64,000 nt of DNA from Bacteroidales bacterium (GTDB lineage: Bacteria; Bacteroidota; Bacteroidia; Bacteroidales; VadinHA17), in contig JAGNKY010000013.1 in NCBI GenBank assembly GCA_017999895.1, positions 1 to 64,000 of the forward strand, written 5' to 3'. This document shows, in pieces, positions 1 to 9,600 of the stretch. Made by a program: the position numbers and the translations under genes. The stretch's first letter is position 1, and each line of letters begins with the position of its first letter. The notes under the pieces are model-generated. The model searched no databases. It saw only the letters and a program-made list of their open reading frames with translations, and was not told where the DNA came from.

Positions 1-1
1 T

Positions 2-1189
2 CTTTCTGCTACAAGTACTTCAGGACTTACAGTGAGTTTTTCGAGTAATAATCCTTCTGTTGCTTCAGTTACAGGAAACATAGTCTCAATTACAGGTGCA
101 GGGACTGCAATAATTACCGCTTCACAGCCCGGGAACAGTAATTGGAATCCCGCGCCTGATGTACAGCAAACTCTTACTGTGAACAAGGCTGACCAGACAA
201 TAACCTTCGGGCCTCTGCCGGTCAAAACCTATGGCGACGATCCCTTTAATCTCTCAGCATCGAGCAGTTCAGGCCTCCCTGTAACTTTTACAGGCGATAA
301 TCCATCAGTTGCAATAGTCCAAAACATTACAGTAACCATAACCGGAGCTGGAACAGTAACAATAACTGCATCACAACCGGGAAACTCTAACTATAATCCT
401 GCTCCCGATGTGCAGCAAATTCTTACTGTAAAAAAGAGAACTCTTGTTTTCAAAGCCAATGACGAAACAAGAGAGTATAACACTACCAATCCTGATTTCT
501 CCTATACAGTTACAGGTTTTGTGAACGGAGAAACGATCGAAGTTCTTGATGTCCTTCCAGAGATAACTACCATAGCAACACAATTATCGCCTGCCGGAAC
601 TTACCCGATAAATATCTCGGGTGGAAGCGATAATAACTATGATTATACTTATATCAACGGAACGCTTACTATAACTAAAATCTCTCAGGTTATTGCTTTT
701 ACAAGGATTCCTGCCACATTACTGGTCGGCGATACCGCACAATTGAGAGCAAGCTCAACGGCCGGACTTGAAGTATTTTTCGAGAGCACCGATAACAACA
801 TTGCAACCGTTTCAGAAAATGTTCTTACAGGAGTATCAAGTGGCAGAGTACAGATAAGAGCTTTCAACGAAGGCAATCAGAATTACCTTGGCTCAGAAGC
901 ATTTGCTTATGTGGAAATAATTTCCACACATCGCGACATTATGTACCTCTTCACCCCTAATGGAGATGGATTTAACGATTACTGGGAACTGCCCGATCTT
1001 GCTTCATGGGGAAAATGTGAAGTTAAAGTTTACAACAGATGGGGTAAACTTGTTTATTCCAACCCCGATTATAACAACCTCTGGGACGGCACATCAAACG
1101 GGAATCAGCTCCCTGAGGGTGCGTATTATTTTATTATTAAAACTGAAAATGCAGGGACTATAAAAGGAACGGTTAATATTGTACGTTGA
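2..1189 (+). CDS. T9SS-exported Ig-like repeat adhesin, C-terminal part (5' end outside window)
   Basis: The reading frame is open from base 2, so this is the C-terminal part of a larger protein and no start is assigned. Visible repeats of about 80 residues carry the DQTITF / SGLPVTF / NYNPAPDVQQ pattern of bacterial Ig-like modules. An MBG-type domain follows (roughly residues 145-225 of the visible part) and then another Ig-like unit. The last 85 or so residues, with FTPNGDGFND, YNRWGKLVY and LWDGTSNGNQLPEGAYY, form the gliding-motility-associated C-terminal domain (CHU_C), the type B sorting signal for export through the type IX secretion system. The protein is therefore expected on the cell surface. 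A PorP/SprF homologue follows, the usual partner of SprB-like adhesins. The adhesin role is inferred from repeats and context. Confidence 0.88.
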   Translation, partial: LSATSTSGLTVSFSSNNPSVASVTGNIVSITGAGTAIITASQPGNSNWNPAPDVQQTLTVNKADQTITFGPLPVKTYGDDPFNLSASSSSGLPVTFTGDNPSVAIVQNITVTITGAGTVTITASQPGNSNYNPAPDVQQILTVKKRTLVFKANDETREYNTTNPDFSYTVTGFVNGETIEVLDVLPEITTIATQLSPAGTYPINISGGSDNNYDYTYINGTLTITKISQVIAFTRIPATLLVGDTAQLRASSTAGLEVFFESTDNNIATVSENVLTGVSSGRVQIRAFNEGNQNYLGSEAFAYVEIISTHRDIMYLFTPNGDGFNDYWELPDLASWGKCEVKVYNRWGKLVYSNPDYNNLWDGTSNGNQLPEGAYYFIIKTENAGTIKGTVNIVR

Positions 1190-1202
1190 GGTACACGACT
1201 TA

Positions 1203-1245
1203 AGCACAGAGGTCTCTCGATTCTCGTGACTCCGTTTTCTGTGCT
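1203..1245. repeat. Inverted repeat between adhesin and PorP/SprF gene
   Basis: AGCACAGA (1203-1210) and TCTGTGCT (1238-1245) form an 8-bp perfect inverted repeat with a 27-base loop. It lies 14 bases after the adhesin stop and 22 bases before the next start. No T-run follows, so it is a poor intrinsic terminator. It may be an mRNA processing or attenuation hairpin between the two genes. Confidence 0.4.
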
Positions 1246-1267
1246 CTGAGCAAAAAATAAAATACCA

Positions 1268-2188
1268 ATGAAAAGAACAGTCATAATAATAATATTAAGC
1301 GGCATAATAGGTGTAACAGGTAAAGTCTTTTCGCAGCAGTCACCTTTATCCGAAAACTACTATATGGATTGCTACTCCATCATGCCATCGTATGCCGGGC
1401 AGTTTAAGCCAAAATACCTCGTAACCGACTACCGGAGCGACTGGAGTGGAATAAGTGGGGGGCCAAAAACTCTCAGGATTACTTACAACGATCGTTTGCC
1501 TGTTATGAACGGTGCCGGCGTGGGAGGCAAGTTGATTTACGATAAGGCCGGAATTTTCAGGCATCTTTATATAAGCGGGTCATATTCCTACAAAGTAAGT
1601 GTTGCTGATGGTCACAATCTTCTATTTGGACTTTCAGCAGGATTATATCATAATACGATCAACCTTACCGAATATTATAACGATCCAAATTATACAATCG
1701 ATCCATCCCTGATAAGCTACGACGTGAAATCAAAGATTAAATTCATGAGCGATTTCTCGGTGCTTTATACATGGCAAAACCTTGAGGCTGGCTTTCTTTT
1801 CTCCAACATCAGCTTCGGCGATGCAAGTTATAAAGAGGTGCCATTAAAATATAATCCTTTATCCAATTTTCAGTTCCATGCTATTTATCATTATGATTTT
1901 GATGAGAACTGGTCTGTTTCCCCATTGCTGATTGTAAGAGGAGGAAAATATGTAAAAAGTCAGTTAGAGATTGCCACACAGGTAGTTTATATGAATAGAT
2001 TCAGAGGCTCTGTTGTATTCCGCGATCCAACTGTTGTCGGCGCCGGACTTGGAATAAATATTTTAAAAGGGCTCGATATCGCATACAATTTCAATCTTGC
2101 ATTCGATGTTGCACCCGGAGCATTTAACAATCATGAATTTGCAATAGGCGTTAATCTTCTGGAATACATAGGCACGAAAAAACAATAA
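1268..2188 (+). CDS. PorP/SprF family type IX secretion outer-membrane protein
   Basis: 306 aa with an N-terminal signal peptide ending near VFSQ. The mature start QQSPLSENYYMDCYSIMPSYAG matches the PorP/SprF family pattern of a Q-P-x-S-x-Y-M start and a conserved early N/S-P-AYAG block. The rest alternates short beta strands rich in aromatic residues, fitting an outer-membrane barrel, with GVGGKLIYDKAG and an NFQFHAIYHYDF block. Family members act with T9SS in secretion or anchoring of specific large adhesins. Its position directly downstream of a CHU_C-domain protein suggests it serves that adhesin, as SprF serves SprB. The pairing is inferred from context only. Confidence 0.88.
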   Translation: MKRTVIIIILSGIIGVTGKVFSQQSPLSENYYMDCYSIMPSYAGQFKPKYLVTDYRSDWSGISGGPKTLRITYNDRLPVMNGAGVGGKLIYDKAGIFRHLYISGSYSYKVSVADGHNLLFGLSAGLYHNTINLTEYYNDPNYTIDPSLISYDVKSKIKFMSDFSVLYTWQNLEAGFLFSNISFGDASYKEVPLKYNPLSNFQFHAIYHYDFDENWSVSPLLIVRGGKYVKSQLEIATQVVYMNRFRGSVVFRDPTVVGAGLGINILKGLDIAYNFNLAFDVAPGAFNNHEFAIGVNLLEYIGTKKQ

Positions 2189-2204
2189 TTGACATTTCTC
2201 CCCT

Positions 2205-2783
2205 TCATTTTTCACTATATTCCGATTTGCCCGTTTTCTTTAAAAAGGCTGCCGGTATATCTACTATAATATTTTGTTCAATCCTGTCAATCCGTACAAT
2301 AACACGTTTTTTCGAGCCAATCTTAATAAGCTCACCCTTAAGCCCACACAGCGCTCCGGTTACCACTTCAACCATATCCCCTTTTTCGAAATTTTCCGTT
2401 GTAACCTCAACATCCGCATCGCTGTTGACAAGCAGCCTCAGATTATCAATCTGATACTGCGGTATCGAAACCGGCTTACCTTCAAAAGTCACAATCTTCA
2501 CAACTCCCGGACTTTTATAAACAGCCGGAAAAAACTTAGGCGTTGTCTTTACAAAAATATATGATGAAAGGAGCGGTTTCTCTACAATCTTTTTCCTGTC
2601 GCTCCAGTATCTGAGTGTTTTCTGAAGAGGAAGGAAAGTCTCTATGCCTGTTTCGGAAAGTCGCTTATATACCTGTTTTTCTGCCCTCGATTTTGTATAA
2701 ACGGCATACCACTTTTTCGATAGTTCCCGTGTATTGCCTTTATTCATAGGATTGCAGTTATCTGACACAATCATTTTGATCAA
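2205..2783 (-). CDS. UpxY-type transcription antiterminator (NusG family)
   Basis: 192 aa. The NusG N-terminal domain starts at about residue 23 with KKWYAVYTKSRAEKQV and continues through LSSYIFVKT. A KOW motif (GDMVEVVTGALCGLKGELI) lies in the C-terminal third. This is the layout of UpxY/RfaH-like specialised NusG paralogues, which in Bacteroidota prevent premature termination in capsule and exopolysaccharide operons. Three in-frame ATGs (2783, 2774, 2747) precede the domain; the longest form is given and the start is uncertain. The gene is divergent from the Wzi-like and sugar-transferase genes and convergent with PorP/SprF, so unlike classical UpxY it is not the first gene of the operon it would control. 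Confidence 0.85.
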   Translation of the reverse strand: MIKMIVSDNCNPMNKGNTRELSKKWYAVYTKSRAEKQVYKRLSETGIETFLPLQKTLRYWSDRKKIVEKPLLSSYIFVKTTPKFFPAVYKSPGVVKIVTFEGKPVSIPQYQIDNLRLLVNSDADVEVTTENFEKGDMVEVVTGALCGLKGELIKIGSKKRVIVRIDRIEQNIIVDIPAAFLKKTGKSEYSEK

Positions 2784-2797
2784 TATTTAACATTATA

Positions 2798-2805
2798 CAA
2801 AAATA
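2798..2805 (-). promoter_or_regulatory. Putative Bacteroidota -7 element for the UpxY gene
   Basis: Minus-strand TATTTTTG matches TAnnTTTG exactly, 14 bases upstream of the first possible start codon. No matching -33 TTG was found at 17-23 bases. Confidence 0.35.
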
Positions 2806-2914
2806 ATAATTGACTCCTATTTTGTAATGAATCCAATATTTTTCACCGGCAACATAAATAAGTCTATTTTGAGGCTCACCGCCAACTATCTTTATAACAT
2901 ACAATAATTAATAA

Positions 2915-2922
2915 TATATTTG
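2915..2922 (+). promoter_or_regulatory. Putative -7 element for the Wzi-like gene
   Basis: TATATTTG matches TAnnTTTG exactly, 19 bases before the ATG at 2942. No TTG at the expected -33 distance was found, so this is a partial match. Confidence 0.4.
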
Positions 2923-2941
2923 TTCACTGCACGCATGAGAT

Positions 2942-4540
2942 ATGTCAGACAGAAAGATATACAATATATTACTGATATTTTTAGTCAATTTATGCGTCAA
3001 TATTACACTTCTGCCGCAAGAGGTGCCTCATCCGGTAAACAACAGGGGAGTATATGAGTTTCTTGACGAGTTGGCCGGCTTAAATATCATTTCACTCAAC
3101 TCTGCAGTAAAACCATTTTCCCGTCTTACAATCGCACAGCTCCTGCAGGAAGCTGATAATAATAGAGGAAGCCTTAATATACGGCAAAAGCAAGAACTCG
3201 ACTTTTATCTGCTCGATTTCGGTAAAGAACTTAATAATTACAAAACCGGAAAAAAACGATTTGATATATTTTATTATAAGGATTCGCTCTTTTCAATAAC
3301 AGTGAACCCTGTGGCAGGAAGTGAGATTTTTTATAACAGCTCAGGTACCGCAACTTACTGGCAAAACGGTATTACAGCCAGTGCCTATATATCAAAATGG
3401 GGCTTCTACGCTTCCCTGAGAGATAATCATGAAAAACCGCTTCTCGGACTGCCGGAATACCTTACACAGCGTGAAGGCGGACATATCAAGAATTCAACCG
3501 ACTGGAGCGACATGCAGGGCGGAGTGACGTATTCATGGAAATGGGGGAATATAGGGCTTGTCAAAGATAAATTTACATGGGGAAACAACTATCACGGTGC
3601 TAATATTTTCGGAGGCAACAACCCTTCTTACATTCATCTGCGGCTTCATCTGAAGCCTGTAAGATGGTTCGATTTCAATTACTTCCACGGCTGGCTAAAC
3701 TCAATGGTCATAGACAGCAGCAGGTCTTACTATGTAACAAACAGCTATGGAACCGATTACCGCGAGGTCTATCATAAAAAATTCATTGCTGCAAATCTTT
3801 TTACCATTACACCGCTGAAATACCTGAATATCTCAGCGGGAAACAGTATAATCTATACCGACCTTGGTTTATTCCCTGCATACCTTGTCCCTGTGTTTTT
3901 TTACAAGTCGGTTGATCACTCAGTCAATTCAGGAATAGACAATATGAATTCCCAGATGTTTTTCGATATCAGCTCAAGAGAGATAAAACATTTTCATCTT
4001 TACGCAACTCTTTTTGTTGATGAGCTATCGGTAAAACGAATATTTAAAAAGAATGAATGGAATTTTATAAGCTGGAAAGGCGGAATGAGGTTAACAGACC
4101 TTCCTGTAAATAACCTGTTTTTCACCGTTGAATTTACATACAATTACCCGCTTACTTTCAGACATTATGTGCCGACACTCACATTCGAGTCGAACAATTA
4201 TAACCTGGGGCATTATCTAAAAGACAATTCACGTGAATGGTTCATTAGCATTCAATACAAACCTATAAGGGGATTAAGCACTGAATTCTGGTTTATTGAT
4301 GCAGTGAGAGGCCCTGATTATACAGAAGCTGGTGGCAGCAGAACAGGCAATCCACCGCTGGCATCAATCGAATGGCATAACAGAAATATCGGACTTAAAG
4401 CAGATTATCAGATAATAAATGACCTTTATATATGGCTTGCTATTTCGTCAGGCAATATATCAGGAGATGAAAGATGGTCTCCTGATTTTTTCGAAGGCAA
4501 AAAGAATACTTTAAATGCTGGATTCACATGGGGATTCTGA
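2942..4540 (+). CDS. Wzi-like capsule assembly family outer-membrane protein
   Basis: 532 aa with an N-terminal hydrophobic signal (ILLIFLVNLCVNITLL). Next comes a helical segment of the kind that precedes the barrel in Bacteroidota Wzi-like proteins (YEFLDELAGLNIISLNSAVKPFSR, IRQKQELDFYLLDF). The remaining 430 or so residues are strand-rich, with many W/Y/F-alternating stretches such as GNIGLVKDKFTWGNNYHG. Wzi is an outer-membrane lectin that attaches capsule or exopolysaccharide. Here the gene is followed 100 bases later by a membrane sugar transferase and faces an UpxY gene, which supports a polysaccharide role. I see no glycosyltransferases or Wza/Wzc in the window, so this would be a satellite of a larger locus. 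Confidence 0.78.
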   Translation: MSDRKIYNILLIFLVNLCVNITLLPQEVPHPVNNRGVYEFLDELAGLNIISLNSAVKPFSRLTIAQLLQEADNNRGSLNIRQKQELDFYLLDFGKELNNYKTGKKRFDIFYYKDSLFSITVNPVAGSEIFYNSSGTATYWQNGITASAYISKWGFYASLRDNHEKPLLGLPEYLTQREGGHIKNSTDWSDMQGGVTYSWKWGNIGLVKDKFTWGNNYHGANIFGGNNPSYIHLRLHLKPVRWFDFNYFHGWLNSMVIDSSRSYYVTNSYGTDYREVYHKKFIAANLFTITPLKYLNISAGNSIIYTDLGLFPAYLVPVFFYKSVDHSVNSGIDNMNSQMFFDISSREIKHFHLYATLFVDELSVKRIFKKNEWNFISWKGGMRLTDLPVNNLFFTVEFTYNYPLTFRHYVPTLTFESNNYNLGHYLKDNSREWFISIQYKPIRGLSTEFWFIDAVRGPDYTEAGGSRTGNPPLASIEWHNRNIGLKADYQIINDLYIWLAISSGNISGDERWSPDFFEGKKNTLNAGFTWGF

Positions 4541-4640
4541 ACACATTTTTTTCTGCAACTTTATAATATAAAAACGTGTCTTATTGATTGCATGAATAAT
4601 TCTTTTATTTTTGAATTGCGATAAATCCATTGAAACTCCG

Positions 4641-6188
4641 ATGAAGCGGAAGAATCTCAGAATCATTACAATTTTCGCGGAGATACTAATTCTTGTAATA
4701 TCTTTTCTTTTAGTCGTATTGACAAAACCATCAGGTTTCAAAGAATATATCCCCTCTCATTCACTATTCTTTTTAAGCCTTGCAACAATATGGATAATCG
4801 TTTCTTTTGTCAACGGAAAGATCAATAAAGGTAAGATTACAAGCTTCACTGGGCTGTTCGCCAGAGTTATTTCCAGCAACATCATATCAATATCCATAAC
4901 TGCTTTGATATTTTATGTTTTCCGCGATTACGCATATTCGAGAACAGTCGTTCTGGGCACTGCAATTGTTGCCACATTGCTCGAACTGATGGCAGGCATC
5001 CTTTTCGTAGCTTATAAGAGAGCTTCTGTCCAGGATTATGAGGAATACGAAAAATATAAAAAACTTAAGAAACCGAGTGAATATGAACTCGTTAAAAAAG
5101 CCAACGGTAAAAATGGAAGAACTGCGGATAGTGTAATGGCCAATCCTGAAATAGTGAAAGCTATAGAAAAAGAATGTGGCTTAGAAATGGCCCGGGCAAT
5201 AGCCGAAACAGCCGGAGGTAAACTTAACGGAAGAACAGCCGTTCTGTCAACAACTACTACATTCAATATAGTCAGTCTGCCGGAGAAAACTTATAATTAC
5301 CTAATCAACTTACACAAAATAAACGATATTAAAGAACTTGATAATTTCATAGATGCCGTTAATGGAAAGCTTGAATATGGTGGTTATTTTTTCTGCTGTG
5401 TGGAAACAAAAGACCAGAGAAAGAAAAAATTTCTTAAAAAGTTTCCTCCAGGCTTAAACTATATATTATATTTCTTCGATTTCTTTTTCAAAAGAGTATT
5501 GCCAAAGTTCAAAATTACTCGTCCCGTCTATTATACTCTCTCAGGAGGAAAAAATTTCGTTATTTCAAGGGCAGAGGCTCTCGGGCGGCTTTCGAGAGGG
5601 GGCTTCAGCATAAATTCCGAATCATTCCTCGGCGACAAACTGTGCATAGAAGCAATGAAAGAAAGAAATCCTTTGCCGAGAAACGGGAATATCTATGGTC
5701 CTCTTATTGCCCTTCCAAGGGTCGGCAAAAACGGCGAGATAATAAAAATCTATAAACTAAGGACAATGCATCCATATTCTGAATACATACAGGATTATGT
5801 CTATAAACTTTATGATTTAGAGGAAGGTGGCAAGTTCAAAAATGACTTCAGGGTGACGACATGGGGTGCTTTCTGCAGAAAAGTGTTTATTGATGAATTG
5901 CCTATGTTCATCAATCTTTTCAAGGGACACGTTAAACTTGTTGGCGTGAGGCCTCTTAGCAAACAATATTTCAATCTTTATAATAAAGAAATACAGGAGA
6001 GAAGAATTAAATACAAACCCGGACTTATCCCTCCTTTTTATGCCGATATACCTTCCGATCTCGAGGAGATACAGGCCTCAGAAATGAAGTATCTGGATGA
6101 GTACGATAAAAATCCATTTTTTACAGATTTTAAATATTTCTTTAAGTCGGTTTGGAATATAATGTTTAGAAACGCCAGAAGTAATTAA
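4641..6188 (+). CDS. Membrane sugar transferase (bacterial sugar transferase domain)
   Basis: 515 aa from the ATG at 4641; a TTG ten codons upstream is possible but less likely. The N-terminal 130 residues hold about four transmembrane helices. A charged linker and a middle domain follow. The C-terminal 170 residues carry the bacterial sugar-transferase signatures KIYKLRTMHPYSEY, FIDELPMFINLFKG and KLVGVRPLS. Members transfer a sugar-1-phosphate to undecaprenyl phosphate to start polysaccharide or glycan synthesis. The adjacent Wzi-like and UpxY genes fit an exopolysaccharide or capsule role. The middle domain has no clear Rossmann motif of the PglD/CoA-binding type, and the sugar specificity cannot be read. 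Confidence 0.82.
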   Translation: MKRKNLRIITIFAEILILVISFLLVVLTKPSGFKEYIPSHSLFFLSLATIWIIVSFVNGKINKGKITSFTGLFARVISSNIISISITALIFYVFRDYAYSRTVVLGTAIVATLLELMAGILFVAYKRASVQDYEEYEKYKKLKKPSEYELVKKANGKNGRTADSVMANPEIVKAIEKECGLEMARAIAETAGGKLNGRTAVLSTTTTFNIVSLPEKTYNYLINLHKINDIKELDNFIDAVNGKLEYGGYFFCCVETKDQRKKKFLKKFPPGLNYILYFFDFFFKRVLPKFKITRPVYYTLSGGKNFVISRAEALGRLSRGGFSINSESFLGDKLCIEAMKERNPLPRNGNIYGPLIALPRVGKNGEIIKIYKLRTMHPYSEYIQDYVYKLYDLEEGGKFKNDFRVTTWGAFCRKVFIDELPMFINLFKGHVKLVGVRPLSKQYFNLYNKEIQERRIKYKPGLIPPFYADIPSDLEEIQASEMKYLDEYDKNPFFTDFKYFFKSVWNIMFRNARSN

Positions 6189-6249
6189 GTCTTTAAATCT
6201 TTTCTTAAATAACAATATCTTTTGCCTTTAAATAAATAGATATTTTTTC

Positions 6250-6283
6250 TTGTTTTTCTTAATATAAAAAATAAGTATCTTTG
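6250..6283 (+). promoter_or_regulatory. dksA-family gene promoter (-33 TTG, -7 TATCTTTG)
   Basis: TTG at 6250-6252 and TATCTTTG at 6276-6283 are separated by 23 bases, inside the 17-23 range known for Bacteroidota sigma promoters. The ATG follows 24 bases after the -7 element. Confidence 0.6.
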
Positions 6284-6307
6284 CCCGGTAATTAAAATCA
6301 TAAAGCC

Positions 6308-6688
6308 ATGGCTGAAAAGACAAGATATTCAGACGAGGAACTCGAGGAGTTCAGGCAGATCATCCTCGAAAAATTAGAAAAAGCCAGGAAAGATTATGAA
6401 ATACTCAAATCGAGTATCACACACGAAGAGAGTAACGACACAATGGACACTTCTCCAACTTTCAAAGTGCTGGAAGAGGGAGCCACAACACTTTCTAAAG
6501 AGGAAGCCGGACGACTGGCGCAACGCCAGCTGCAATTCATACAACACCTTCAGGCAGCACTGATAAGAATCGAGAATAAAACCTACGGTATCTGCCGCGA
6601 AACGGGAAAACTAATCTCAAAAGAAAGATTGCGTGCGGTGCCGCACGCTACACTGAGTATAGAGGCAAAAACAAAACAGAAACAATAA
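6308..6688 (+). CDS. TraR/DksA family transcriptional regulator
   Basis: 126 aa. It has an N-terminal coiled-coil hairpin (ELEEFRQIILEKLEKARKDYEILK and the second arm ending QLQFIQHLQAALIRIENKTYG). The C-terminal block GICRETGKLISKERLRAVPHATLS corresponds to the DksA zinc finger. Only one of the four usual zinc cysteines remains, a degeneration I know as common in Bacteroidota DksA-like proteins. DksA proteins enter the secondary channel of RNA polymerase and modulate initiation with ppGpp. The gene has its own promoter and ends 4 bases from the converging ileS stop. In many Bacteroidota this gene is co-directional downstream of ileS, so the orientation here is unusual. Confidence 0.9.
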   Translation: MAEKTRYSDEELEEFRQIILEKLEKARKDYEILKSSITHEESNDTMDTSPTFKVLEEGATTLSKEEAGRLAQRQLQFIQHLQAALIRIENKTYGICRETGKLISKERLRAVPHATLSIEAKTKQKQ

Positions 6689-6692
6689 ACAA

Positions 6693-9600
6693 CTACTCAC
6701 CTGACTTAGCCACTTCTACCTTTACCGTCACATCATCAATATCAATCTCCCTTACATTGCTGCTCTGAAGTGATGGTACAAGTGAAATATCTTTTGCCAG
6801 TGTCTGCGAGCCTATGTATGACGAATGCCTTTTAACGGCTTCCCTTACAAAATCATTATCTTCAATAAACACCTTTATCTTGTCGGTGACATCGAAGCCG
6901 CTCTCCTTGCGCAGGTTCTGAATCCGGTTCACAAATTCCCTTGCTATGCCTTCGTACTTAAGCTCATCGGTAACGGTTATATCCAGCGCCACGGTCAGTT
7001 TGCCGTCGGTGGCGACCTGCCAGCCAGGAATATCTTCCGAAATTATCTCGACATCGTCAAGGGTCAGCTCAACCGGTGTGCCGTTAATGTTTAAACTCTT
7101 TCTGCCGGTTGCTTCGAAAGATATAATGTCTTCCTGACTCATATCGGCAAGGGCAGATGTTATTTCTTTCAAAAGCTTTCCATAGCGTGGTCCAAGAACC
7201 TTAAAGTTGGGCTTAATCTTTTTTCTTACAATGCCCGAAGTGCCGTCAATATATTCTACTTCCTTAACATTGACTTCTGCAAGCACAAGATTGCGGACCG
7301 ACTCGAACCTTTCCACAAACGCTTCATCGGTCACAGGTAGCATTATCTTTGCCAGAGGCTGACGGACTTTTATATTCACTTTCCTCCTAATCCCAAGGAC
7401 CATAGAAGATATTTTCTGGGCTATATCCATTCTCTCCTCGAGCTCTTTGTCTATAAGCTTTTCGTCATAATCAGGGAAGAGTGTCAGATGCACCGAGTCC
7501 TCTGCATGACGGCCGGTCACACTGTTAAGATCGATGAACAGGCGGTCCATATAAAATGGTGCTACTGGTGCAGCAAGTTTACTAACTGTTTCGAGGCATG
7601 TGTATAAGGTCTGATAAGCCGCCAGCTTATCTTTATTTTGTTCGCCGCCCCAGAACCGTTTACGGTTAAGCCTGACATACCAGTTGCTTAGATTTTCTGT
7701 CACAAAATCCTGTATTGCTCTTGCGGCACGTGTAAGATCATAATCATCGTAACAGTTTCTTACCTCCTTAACAAGGGAATTGAGAAGTGAAATTATCCAT
7801 CTGTCTATTTCCTGCCTTTCACTTACCGGAACATCGGCTTTGCTGTAATCAAATCCGTCAATATTTGCATAAAGAGCAAAAAATGCATAAGTATTGTAAA
7901 GAGTTCCGAAAAATTTCCTTATGACCTCATCTATGCCTGCGACATCGAATTTAAGATTATCCCATGGCTGGGAGTTGGTAAGCATGTACCATCTTAACGG
8001 ATCGGCGCCGTACTTTTCTATGGTTTGGAACGGATCAACAGCATTTCCGAGCCGTTTGGACATCTTATTCCCGTTTTTATCCAGCACAAGTCCGTTGGAT
8101 ATGATATTTTTAAATGCCACCGATTCAGATATCATTGTTGCAATGGCATGAAGGGTGAAGAACCAACCCCTTGTTTGATCCACACCTTCTGCTATGAAAT
8201 CGGCGGGGAACATCTCGCTGAAATTTTCCTTGTTTTCAAAAGGATAGTGAACCTGAGCGTAAGGCATAGATCCGGAGTCGAACCAGACGTCAATAAGGTC
8301 GGGTTCGCGGAACATTTCTTTGCCGCTATCGCTCACCAGAATTATCTCGTCAACAAATGGACGGTGGAGATCGAACGTACAGTAATTCTCCTTTGAAAAA
8401 TCATTTTCTTTGAAATTCCCGAGCGGGTTTTTATTCATGAAACCGGCTTTTATTGATTTTTCTATCTCGTACTTAAGTTCAGCCACCGAACCAATACATT
8501 TCTCTTCCTGGCGGTCTTTTGTCATCCATATCGGAAGAGGTGTTCCCCAGAAACGTGAACGGGAAAGGTTCCAGTCAACAAGATTCTCGAGCCATTTACC
8601 AAAGCGTCCGCTGCCTGTCGAGGGCGGTTTCCAGTTGATAGTATTATTCAATTCTATCATCTTTTCGCGATAAGCTGTGGTGCGTATGAACCACGCATCA
8701 AGTGGATAATAAAGTATGGGCTTATCGGTACGCCAGCAGTGAGGATAGCTGTGAACCTGCTTTTCGATCCTGAATACTTTTCCCTGCTGTTTAAGCATAA
8801 CGACAATATCCACATCAAGGGTTTCCTCGCTACCGTTAAGTGCAGGGTCATATTCGTTTTTCACCGGTCTGCCTTCAAAACCTTTATAGCTTTGAACGTT
8901 TACTCTTTCTTTAACGAAAGCTTCGTCCATATCTGCGACAGGCACAAGATATCCCCGCCGGTTAACCAATGGTCCCATTGTGCCGTCTTTCATCTTTACC
9001 ATTAATGGCGGGATACCTTTTTCCTTACTTAACCTGTAGTCGTCGGCGCCGAAAGTAGGCGCTATATGAACTATTCCGGTACCTTCCTCCGTAGTGACAA
9101 AATCGCCGGTAACGACCCTGAAAGCACCTTCATCGGGAGTTACCCAGTCAATAAGTTGTTCGTATGTAATATTTTCAAGTTTACTTCCAGGGAATTCGGC
9201 AAGTATTTTATAGGGCACTTTTTTATCGCCCGGTTTATATTCCGGCAATTGCTCAGAGGCTTCAGTTCCGGGAAACATCGAACCTAGCAGGTCGCGTGCC
9301 AGTATAACTGTAAGCGGTTTACCCGAGTAAGGATTAAATGTTCGAACCAGAACGTAGATAATCTGTTCGCCCACTGCAAGTGCCGTATTCGAGGGAAGCG
9401 TCCATGGAGTAGTCGTCCATGCCATTATATAAATATCGGGAGTGTCAACACCTTTATAAAGAAACTCTGATTTTTCATTCCTGTGAATTTTGAAAAGGGC
9501 TGTGCACGTTGTATCTTTTACATCTTTGTAACAGCCTGGAAGATTGAGTTCGTGAGAGCTTAGACCTGTTCCCGCTGCAGGTGAATAAGGTTGAATTGTG

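Noticed and set aside
371..583. Minus-strand open frame inside the adhesin
   Set aside because: Shadow of the repeat protein frame; no recognisable protein motif or promoter.
1203..1245. Hairpin as a rho-independent terminator
   Set aside because: 27-base loop and no following T-run; listed only as an inverted repeat.
8025..8396. Plus-strand 123-codon open frame inside ileS
   Set aside because: Antisense to the conserved IleRS catalytic core; its residues look like a shadow translation.
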